NCBI GenBank assembly: GCA_018303405.1
Contig: JAGVYD010000009.1
Span: 1 to 64,000 of the forward strand
Source of the DNA: Candidatus Woesearchaeota archaeon
Lineage (GTDB): Archaea; Nanobdellota; Nanobdellia; Woesearchaeales; JABMPP01
Direction: 5' to 3'
DNA length: 64,000 bases
Each line of letters opens with the position of its first letter. Position 1 is the first letter of the stretch. The position numbers and the translations under genes are program-made. Of the stretch, positions 25,337 through 37,300 are shown in pieces. The notes beneath the pieces are model-generated. The model was not told the DNA's origin. It worked only from the letters and a program-made list of their open reading frames with translations, and searched no databases.

Positions 25337-28300
25337 GCAGCAGGAAACCCATTAGGAAAGAGAAAATTACAAATCCAGGGGAGCACCTTGAGGAATGGAA
25401 AAAGTTCAAGGAGCAGCTGAAAGAGCATTATGAGAGCAATCCTGACCAAAAAATCCAGGACAAGGACCTGCATTACTGGAAAGAACATGCTGACAACAGG
25501 ATTGCCAGCCTCGAAGACGAGGTCAAAAAGGCAGAACGAAAGCAGAAATGGGCTGCTGGGCTCCCATATGCGTATCTGGTTGTATTGCTTTTTGTTGCGC
25601 TTTTCCTGGGCAATGGAAATCTTACCGGATTCGTTGTGAGTGAGCAGGCATATGACTCAGACCTTGGCGGCTTTATTGGCTACAGCGAGAGCATTGGAAT
25701 CTCATACGTTGATTCCAACCAATACATGTGGCAGCCTGACCAGGCAGGAACAATTACCGCAGTGAGGCTTTCAGGCACTGTGATTGGGGAAGGAACAGCC
25801 AGGGTGTACCTGGCAGACGGCAGTAGCAAATACTTGATTTATGATTCAACCGGGGACAAGCTGGCTCTGGCTGATGGAAGCGCAAAGCCCGGCTGGCCAA
25901 CATATGCAGAAGACTACAATGACAATATTTCAGCCATAATGGAATATGCGCAGGACAGTGAATTTGACACTGACAATGATGGGCTTGAGGCTGAAAATGG
26001 CGTTGTTGACTTTACTGTTGAAAACAGCGATTTTGGGCAGGGCATGGCTGATGATGGCAAATGCACAAGGTGGGAGATTTACTCAGAGGATGAAAAGGAA
26101 TCGAGCTTTGAATGCTATGGCGCTGAAAGGTGCTGCAATTTCATCGGCCTGATACCTGCTGCAAATGACTGGAATGAAAGGTATTATGTCTTCAAGGGAA
26201 AATACACAGCGACTGAGAACAATAAGGTAAGGTCGCAGCTGGTCTATGTCTCTGAAGATGGATGGGGTATTCATTCAACAGGGTGGATGGAGTTGAATGC
26301 CAGGTTTGAGTCTGCAAACAAGATAACCTTTGCCAGGCAATGCCGGGAAACATGCGACATGTCACTTGCCTCAGACCATTACTTCCTGCTTTTTGAGCTT
26401 GATAATGCAGCTGTGAGCATTGACAGCATCGAATACGCACTTAAGGATGATGGAATAATTGCTGGCACAGTGGTTTCAGGCAATCAAAGCATCAATGAAT
26501 CATATGATGCAGCAAATGCGTCTGATGCAGCAGAAGAGATTCCTGAAGCGGAAATTGTTGAGGAGGAATTGGAACAGGGCGCATTGGATAGAGGCGATGT
26601 TTCTGTTGATGGCAAAGTATTGGAGGAGATTTCCGGGAATGGAAAAGCAAGGGTTATCCTGAAGAAAAAAGTGCAGCCTTCAGTGCTTGACTTTGCAGCT
26701 GTGCTGGAGGCTGCAATACAGGGAGACACTGGCCAAATCAAGACAGTGAATTTCGCAAGGGATGAATTCTTTGAGGAAATGCAGGGCATGGAAGGCATAA
26801 CTGGCTTTGCACCGCAGGATGCCGGCCTTCTGGAAGAAAAGATAAAGGAAAAGAAAAAGGATGTGGCGGATTCGAAGAAAGCGGCAGAGGATGTCACCAG
26901 CCTGCTGGCATCTGCCAATATTTTGAAAATTGAGCAGGAAACAGATGACATTATTGCAGTTGAGATAGATGCAGCTGACCTTGCTGATTTGGTAGCAAGC
27001 GGGGAGTTCAGTGAGATAGCTGTTGATGAGCCCGTTTCGCTCTTCATAGAAGAAAGCATGGCCCTCACAAAAATAGCTGATGTGAAAAATACAGGATATG
27101 ACGGGACAGGCAGGAAAATCTGCTTCCTGGACACGGGAATGAATTATGATGCATTTGGACTGGCCCTGAATTCAACAGTGTTCGGAAAGGATTTCATAAA
27201 TGATGACGATGACCCAATGGATGACCATGGCCACGGGACAAGCGTTGCCAATGTGCTGCTCAATGTTGCACCGTCAGCCAGCATTTACTCGGCAAAGGTC
27301 GTCAATGCATCCGGGTATGGCTATGAATCTGATGTCCTGGCAGGATTGCAGTATTGCATGGACCAGAATGTTGATGTCATTTCATTCAGCATCGGCTCCG
27401 GAATGTCAGATGGCTTTTGCGATTCAAATCTTGTTGCATCACTGAGCAATGACGCGGTTGAGCAGGGGATTTATGTTGCCTCGGCAACAGGCAATGACGG
27501 CAGCCAGACAGGATTAAGGGTGCCTGCGTGCGCGAGCAAGGTTGCGAGGGTTGCTGCTACCACAAAGCAGGATGAAGTTGCCCCATATTCCAATGTCAAT
27601 GAAATAGTGGATATATTTGCGCCCGGAAGCCTGATAAATACAATTGACCTGAACGGCAATGCAATTGTCAGCAGCGGAACATCGTATTCTGCTCCTTTTG
27701 TCGCAGCATCTGCTGCCTTGCTGCTGCAGAATGAAAGCCTTGCCCCGGCTGAGATGACCTACAGGCTGAGAAGCACTTCTGAAGTTTTCAATTATTCAGG
27801 GATACAAAGGAACAGGCTGAGTCTATGGAACGCCCTAATTGATAATGTGACAAATGAACCGTATGATTATAGTGCGGGTGAAGCAAATGCCAGTACAAGT
27901 GTGTATGTAGTGCAGTATTCATATGTGAGCAGTGTAGTAAGCGATCCTATTCTATATTCTGTAGCGGACGAAGATACAGGAGACCGATCTTGGAGTACTA
28001 TTGCTACTGGATATGATCCCAGGTATGCTGCTGTCAGTGATAATGCATATTCGAGAGTTTATCTTGGTAGTAATGACGTTTCCGATTATTTAAACCTAAC
28101 TCATTTCACCTTTACAAGCATACCCAGTACAGCTGTTGTGATGGGTATTGAAGTCGCTGTGGAAAGACACTGCATCAATACTTGCGATGTATTTAGTGAT
28201 CACACAGTTCAATTATTAAAAAATTCAGTTCCTGTGGGCGATAATAAGGCTACAGGTTTGTATGACTGGAATCCTACGACAGATACAGTCGTGACTTATG

Positions 28301-31300
28301 GCTCAAGCACTGATTTATGGGGGACTTCATGGTCTCGATCTGACGTGACAAACAGTTGGTTTGGAGTAAGATATGCTGTCCAAAATGGTGTCGATAGGCA
28401 GTATCAGGCTCGTGTGGATATGATAAACATAACAATCTATTATAATATGCCACCAACAATTTACCAGCAGATAAATTTCACCAATTGGACTAGCGCACAT
28501 GCTTTCAATATGAGCGCAGCTGTCACTGATGTCGATGGGGCTTCAGACATATTGTTTACGAATTATACAGTAAACAATACCAATGTTGTTTGCCATCCGG
28601 GCAGCAATAGCAGCAATGGAAATGTATTTAATGTGACATACAATTGCAGCGGTCCTGCGTTGACGCATGTGAAAGTGATGATTAACTTCTCTGATACTGC
28701 TGGCAATCATATATTCACTAATTATAGTGAATATATTGTGCCGAATCTGCCTCCTACCATAACAAGTGGCTCGGTTTACCCAAACACTGTTTATGTGGGA
28801 AATAATGTTACCATGAATATTAATACAATGTCAGATCCTGAAGGCGATGGAATAACAAAGTTCTGGTACAGGTTTTACAGCGGCGGACTATCCCAGAGCA
28901 ACATTGTCCAGGACTGGACAGTCTTGAACAGGACAAACTACACAATACAAGTGACAGACGCGCACAAGACAATATACATTCGCGCTAAAGTTGAAGATAA
29001 TTACACCAATAGCTCAGAATATACACGACAAGTTGCTGTAGCTAACTCTCTGCCAGGCCATGACATCAACATGTCACTGTACCCCCTGAGCGGCGCCTAC
29101 ATGACAACAACATTGAGAGCAAACTGCAATTTCACAGATGCAGATGGAGACTCATATACGAGGTATTATAATTTCTATGATGTAAATGATAGTGCCTATC
29201 GCACAGGTTGGACAACAACTCCAACATACACTCCAAGTTCACATGCAGCCAATGCGCATGATAACTTAACTGCCAGCTGCAAGGCAAATGATGGGTATGG
29301 TGACTCGGAAGAAGTCTACACCAACCTGACAATAACCGTGCATATGGATAATACAGCCCCTGGAACGCCAACCTCGCTGTCCTTGACAAATCCAGTCTAT
29401 GTCGGCAGCACCTTGACGGCTTCAGGCAGCGGAGCCAGTGATGCGGACAGTGACACATTGTCATACTACTACGACTTCTACAATGTGAATGATTCCACCA
29501 GCCTTCAAAGTTATTCCACTGATGCTACTTATGTGCTTGCCGCATCTGATGCGCATGACAGAATTAGGGTAAGGGTTTACGCCAATGACACCCTGAATGG
29601 AGGCAATTACTACGAGCAGAATAGGACTGTAAGCAACAGCAATCCTGCTATGTACAAACAGAATGTGGTCAATCACTCCCATACCTCGCACAGCTTCATT
29701 GTGACAGCAAATGTATCAGACGATGACACTGCAGCTGACATAATCCATACCTCAATTGCAACAACCTCGGGAACTTGCACACTAGTAGGCAATTCAACGT
29801 CAGGAAATTATTATGGCGCCAAATACAATTGCACCGGAACCCCGTATCAGTCCACCACAATTAGGATAGGTTTCAAGGACGCCTTTGACGCAACAGTCAA
29901 CAGCACAGCAACATCGCATACCTACATAAACCATGTCCCTGAAGTCTACCTCCAGAACAACTTCACAAACGCAAGCATTGGGCACAGCTTTATTGTGGCA
30001 GCAAATGTGTCAGACAACGACACATACACTGATATTGTGGCAACAAGCATTGCAATCTCATCAGGCTCGTGCACCCTGCTTGGCAATTCCTCTGCTTGGA
30101 GGTATTTCGGAGTGAGATATAATTGCACAGGATTGGGATTAGTGCCGGCTTCAGCGAGCATTGGCTTCCTTGACATTGCAGGAGACGATATAAACACAAC
30201 CACTTCAACCAACCATTATCCCAACAATGCCCCGACATTATTGAGCGATGTGACATTTGCCAACCTATCCGGCTACCATGGATTCCTTGCGACTGCAAAC
30301 GCTACTGACCTTGACGGTGCATCGGACATAAGGGTTGTTGCGATAAACACGAGCAACGGGACATGCGACTATGTAAGAAATTCCTCATCGCTGAATAATT
30401 TCGGCGTTGTTTTTAACTGCACTGGAAAAGGCCTGGAGATCGCAAGCGTGATTGTCAATTTCACAGACAATTCGTCAGAATTCATCACCACGTCAGGGGC
30501 GAATACTTACCCGAATATGGCGCCTGAAATTAATCCTGTAAGCCTGAACCAAAGCACTTTTGCCACAACCGAGGAGATTAATGCCAGCGCCCTTGCCTGG
30601 GATGACGACCTGGATACCCTAAACGCCACATTCTACTGGATTGTAAACGGCATAGGCAGGTTTACTGATACCAGGTGGGTAATACCATATAATACGAACA
30701 TATCCTCAGTGTTAGCGTCAACAGGATACCATGCCTTTGAGAGAATCAAAGTAAACATCACAATACTGGACAACAACAGCTACCAGAATTCAACTGTGAG
30801 CATGGAATACTTTATTTATGATTCAAATGCTCCTGAAATCGGGCTGCTCAGCCAGTCCTCAGGATACTATGACAATATTACAGACATAACCTTGTCGGCA
30901 GAGGCACAGGATGAAGATGGGGTGTGGTATGCCTATATCGCCACAAACGAGTCAGGTGCCTGGAGCAATCATACAACTCTTACGAACTTCCCATTGGGCA
31001 ATTACAGTGACTTCAACTTCACTGCCAATGAAACCCATATTACAGGCATGGCATATGTCAGCTCAAAGTATTATATCATAGGAAACGATACAGCGAGAGT
31101 TAGGGAAATAAACGAAACAGGCGGATTCACGAATTTCAATTTCAGCGTTGCTGCACAGGATACCAATCCAACTGGCATTGCCTTCATCAACGGCAAGTTC
31201 TATGTGCTTGGAAATGCAACTAACTCAGTTTACGAATACAACATGACAGGCAACTACACAGGCTTCAACTACAGTGTTGGGAGCCAGGACACTGCGCCGC

Positions 31301-34300
31301 TGAGCCTTGCTTATGCCAATGGAAAGATGTATGTGCTCGGCCAGGCAAACAAAAGGGTTTACGAATATAATGTTTCTGGCGGCTATACAGGCTACAGCTG
31401 GAATGTTGCTGATGTTGAAACTGACCCAAGAGGCTTAACATTTGTCTATCCAAATTTCTACCTGGCAGGGGCTTCGGGGCTTTCAGTGTTTGAATTTAAT
31501 GGCTCAGGCAATTATTCAGGGAGAAGCATGAATTTCAGCCAGCACATAGCAGACCCTCAAGCAATAACTTTCGGAAGCGGAAAGTTCTATATCGCTGATT
31601 CAGTCACGGGGCTTGTCTTTGAGTATCACAACCTGAGCAGCTACAACTCTCCCGTTGCTGTCAATTCCTACCCCTATGAATACTCCATTGAATCATTCAT
31701 ATGGAACAACCACAGCAAGCTGAACAAGGATGTTGTGGCATGGAGGATATACAGCGTTGATTACTCAGGCAACATTAATACCAGCGCAGTCAGGACATTC
31801 ACAGTAGTCACAACAACGCAGGGGGAAATTGAAATGGAACCGGGAAGCGATTTCCCGTATAATGCCAGCTATGTCCAGAACAATATAACACTGCATCTGA
31901 ATCTGAGCAACATAGGGGCAGCAAATATGACAGATGCGAACATGACAATTTCATTCTCAGCAGGAGACTGGCTGACAAACCTGTCTAACAATTTCATATC
32001 ATGCGGCAATGTCACAAACGGCACAAAATGCAGCAGGGACGTGACGATTTCAATTCCTGGGAATGAAGCGTCCGGACTGTATACAGTCTCAGTTATAGGG
32101 GAATGGATAAATCCCGACACCACAAGCGACTTTACCCTGGCCAGCTTTGCAATGAACATACTTGAGCACCCGAACATAAGCGTCTCAAGGGCAAATGTAA
32201 GCATTGAGACACAACATGGAAGATCGACATTATTGGCAAATATAACAATCAATTCAACAGGCAATACAGTCACGCCCACGATTTACCTCAATGCTGACAG
32301 CGGCAACCTTTCATCATCTTACATAGTTTTCAGCCCTGGCTCGGGAACATTCTCACTGGCGCAGGGCACACAAAAAAATGTCAGCGTATATGCCAACCTT
32401 CCGGCCGGCCTGGCCCAGGGACTTTATGCCGTTGACATTACAACTGTGATGGGAACATTGCAGAGAGGCAACATTACAATATTCGTGACAGTGCCGGAGG
32501 ACACAACCTGGAACATAACGCATGATTTGGTCAATGGGACAGAGGTTGACCAGGGCGCCACAGATTATGTGCTCGGAAATATTACAATCAATAACAGGGG
32601 CAATACCCTGGATGCCTACCAGTCCAGCGATACTTCCTCATACATTACAAGGAGCCCGTCCGGGGCTTTCACAGTTGTCAACCAAACTGGGAATGGGATA
32701 ACAATCACAGCCACAGTTGCATCTGATGACCCAGCAGGGACCCAAACTTACAGCGTGACTGTATTCCGCTCAGCGAATTTCTCAGACAGCATAACCATAC
32801 TTGCAAATTTCAGTATCGCCAACAAGCCGCCGAACATAACCAATGTTGCCCTGTCTGATGATTATCCTGAAATGAACTATGGCCATACAACAATAAGCGC
32901 AAATGTCACGGATATTGGAGGAGTTGATGCAGTCTGGGCAAACATAACCCTCCCTGACTCAAGCTTTGTTATCCAGGTAATGGCCAATATCTCTGACGCT
33001 GAATATGAATTAAATTACACTCCAACAAATGCCGGCACCCATTATGTCACAATCTATGCAAATGACACTGAAAGCAACATAAGCTTCTCATCATCATTGC
33101 CCTTCTACCCGATTGAAACAGTGAGCCTCTATGCATATTTCAACTCCACTTCGGAAACAGTGTCAGGCATCACACAGTCGGATGGATTTGACATAGACAT
33201 AAATGTTTCAGTCAACAAATCAGGCAAGGGAACTGGCTATAACGCAAATACGACCTGGTCATTGCCAGCTGGCTGGAGTGTTTCGCCGAGCATGACCACC
33301 CATGGCAACCTAACCTTGAATGAGACTGCAGTGTATTCAATCACAATCCCGCCGGGCACATCTGCCGGAACCTATGCTGCAGTTGCAAATGTCAGCTGGA
33401 AGAACCCAAACAATTCCTACAATTTCTCAACCAGGAACATCACAGTCACTGTGTCGAGCAACCCGCAGCTGGGCATGGCTGCAACAGGAAGCCAGACAAT
33501 CAGCCACAACACAACAGGCACAGTCGAATTCTATGTGAATGCAACAGGCAATGATGAAGTGAGCAACATAAACCTTTCATGCTATTCAGGCATTGTGTGC
33601 ACCGACTTCACAACATCCATCAATGAATCGCACATTGACTTGGTTGCGGGAGAAAACAGGTCGTTGTCAATAAATGTAACTGTGCCTAAAGGCTATGCGC
33701 CAGGAACCTACACCGGCCAGGTTAATGCCTCTTCATCCAGCCTGAATGTTTCCATGGAATTAAGCATCACTGTGCCAACAGATGACAACTGGTATTTGAG
33801 CCCTGCTCTGTTCAATAATTCAGTGGGCTATGGCAATATCGGATCATTTGGCACACTGACAATTGTCAGCACAGGAAATGTGAACCTGACATTTGACACA
33901 AACAGCACCAACATGAGCATGGCTGCACCAAATGTCACAAGCATATTTGTCCAGGCCAATAGCGCAGCATATATCACTGTAAATTACACTGCGCCCAACA
34001 CCCCTGGTACGCATAATGCGAACATCAGCATTTTCAATGCGAGCAGCACAGTGACAACACAGAATGTAACAGGATGGCTAAGCGTGGTGAATTTTGTTGT
34101 ATTCCTGGACTTCCCACAGAACGGCAATGCAGCGACAACATCATCTGGATATAACCTGTCAATTAGTGCTGTGGGATTTGTAGATAATGCGGAACTGCTT
34201 GAAAACTTAACATGGACAAGGGTGACAATTTATGATGTTGATTGCCCAATCTATGCGCAGGACTTCGAGACAATAAATTGCACTACGCCAAGCCTGGATG

Positions 34301-37300
34301 ATGGCCCATACTATGACATAAAGGTATGGGGAAATTTCACAAATTACTCTGCAATAGCCACAACAACAGAATCAGGGGCAGTCCATTACATTGACCTTAC
34401 GCCGCCTGTTTTCCACAATTGGACTGAGCCAAGCGCTGCGAACGGCAGCGATGTGATGGTGGAGATGAATGCTTCTGATAATGTTAATGTCACTAATGTT
34501 TCAATTACTGTTGTATATGAAGATGGCACAAATTTCACAAGCCTGATGCAACAGCTTGGAAACCTGGTAACATTCCGGGCAATCTTAAGCGGAAGCGTCG
34601 GGGACTATGATGTCTATTTCACTGCAACGGACAATGCATCCAACACAAGGAATGCAACTGGTTATTATGAGATCTATATCCCGGTAAATATCACAGGTGA
34701 AGTCACAGACAGCAACGGAGATGCGGCAACTGCAAGCTTCAGGCTTCTCAGGCCGTCCAACAACAGAACACTGTTCAATTTCACAGGAGGCAGCTATAAT
34801 TTCACAAGCCATGAAATCCACCAGAGAAGATACGATGTCGAGATATGGCAGGACACTTCAAGGATTTTCCTTGCAAATGTTTCCTTCAATGACAGCCTGC
34901 AGGATTTCTTTGACTTTGACACACTTGGCCTGAATGTGATAACCGAAATTCCAATGTACAGGGAATTGAAGGGGTTGGCTGTTTCATCAAACTTAAGCAG
35001 CCAGACCGGAAACATAACTTTCAATTATTCCGGGATGGCAATAGATGATCCAATTGATGTAACTGTTTTGGGCTGCTTAAATTGGAGTTTCGCATCAGGC
35101 CAGACAACATGCGATGGCACATGGGCAGAACTTGGCAATGTCAGCAAGGACATTAGCAGATATACAGTCACCGGCCAGATAACAGGATTCTCGGCATACA
35201 TTGCAGCAGAAAATAGGTGTGGAAATGGCAATTGTGAAACAACCTACAGCGAAACTGTGTCGAATTGCGCAGTGGACTGCGCAGCAAGCTCATCCTCAAG
35301 CAGCACATCAAGCAGCAGTAGCAGTGGTGGAGGGGGCGGAGGAGGCGGAGGTGGCGGATCTGCATCAGCCGAGCCTAATGCCACAGCCCTGCAGGAGCAG
35401 TTGAACGAGACCAGGCAGCAGCTCAATGAAACAAAGGAGTTGCTAAAGGATTTGGGAACTGCTGTGAAAAAGCTTGAAGTCGGCCTGTCAAGGCTGGAAT
35501 TTGAGCTGTACCAGGGTGAAACAGCAACAACAACCTTAACTTTACAGAATGCACAGCTTACAGACACTTATGTCCTGCTGGAGCTTGAAGGAGATGCCGG
35601 ACAATTCATCTCGATTGAGGACAACAGCTTCACAATGGCTGGCAAGCAGTCATCAAGCCTGTTAATTACAGTTGACATTCCAAAAGACACAAAAGCTGAA
35701 ACTTATAGGGGCTACTTGATTGTCAAATCAGGCGGGGAAGAAAACAGCATTCCAATTAGGATTAAGGTGCTGGAATTCTCCCAGCTTCTGGATTTCAGGA
35801 TAGAGCCACTGGAGGAGATTGTGCAGCAGGGCGACAATGTGAGGATACAGGCCAACTTCATCAACCTCGGAACTGAGAGGATAGATGACATAACATTCGA
35901 GCTGAGCCTGGTTGATGTGCAAAATGGCGAGCTAATAGACAGCGTTGAGGACACTGTTTCTGTGAGGACAACATCCAGCATTACAAAGAAATTGAGGACA
36001 ACCAAGAAAACAGGGATAGGAGATTATCTTGTTCAAGGCAAGGCAAAATATGGGACAGGCACAAGAATAGATGAGGTTGAGGCAACAACCCATGTCGCAG
36101 TCATCACCTCCCAGAAATTCGAGCTGCCTGGCCCGCTGAAAACAGTCCCAATATGGCAGCTGATCGTGGCAGTTGTCACGCTAATACTGATGTCAACAGG
36201 CACAGTATCTGTTTACAAGACAGTGCAGAGGAAAAAACGCTACCAGTTCAAAGTAAATTCTGCGCTGCTGCCCAAAAAGGCTGAAAGAAATGTGGAGATT
36301 GGCAGGCTTGCAGAAAGCATGACCTCCAGCTATCTTGAGCTGGACAAAATGCAGACTCATACCATTGTTGCCGGAGCCACGGGCTCTGGAAAAAGCGTTG
36401 CATCACAGGTAATTATTGAAGAGGCCCTGAAGAAAGGGATAGCAGTGATTGTATTTGACCCAACTGCCCAATGGTCAGGATTCCTGAGGCCGTGCCAGGA
36501 GCAGCAGATGCTTTCAAAGTACGCCAAGTTTGGCATGAGCACAAAGCAGGCAAAGGCTTTCAACGGGAATATCTACCAGGTAAACAACCCGCTAGAGATA
36601 GTGGATGCGCAAAAATACGCAAAGCCAGGCGAGATTAACATCTTCAGCCTGCACAGGCTTGAGCCAAAAGATGTAGACATGTTCCTCACAAACACGATTA
36701 GGCAGATATTTATGTCCACGCCGGAGGAGTCGCCGAAGCTGAAGCTGCTGGTGGTATACGACGAAGTCCACAGGCTATTGCCGAAATTCGGCGGCTCCGG
36801 CGCTGGATTTGTGCAGGTTGAAAGGGCGTGCAGGGAGTTCAGGAAATGGGGAATAGGCCTTGTGCTCATCAGCCAGGTATTGTCGGACTTTGTGGGTGAA
36901 ATCAAGGCGAATATAGGCACGCAAATACAGATGAGGACTGCAGATGAGAAAGACCTGGAAAGGCTGAGGGTAAAATACGGAGAGGAGATTGTCAGAAGCA
37001 TTGTCAAGGCGGACACCGGGACAGGAATGCTGGAGAATCCATCATACAACAAGGGCCTGCCATACTTTGTCAGCTTCAGGCCATTGCTGCACAGCGTGAC
37101 AAGGCTCGGTGACATTGAGCTTGCAAGATATGACCTGTACAACAGGAAAATAGACGACATGCGATACCAGATGGAGCAGTTGGAGGCAGAAAAGATTGAT
37201 GTGTTTGAGCTGAAGCTGGAGCTGGACCTTGCCCTTGAAAAGCTAAAGATAGGGAAATTCGACATGGTTGACATTTATCTTGAAAGCATTGAATCAAGGC

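Noticed and set aside
36573-37274. 233-codon serine-rich minus-strand ORF
   Set aside because: Antisense of the HerA-like ATPase region; its serine and phenylalanine richness simply mirrors the codons for lysine, glutamate and arginine on the other strand.
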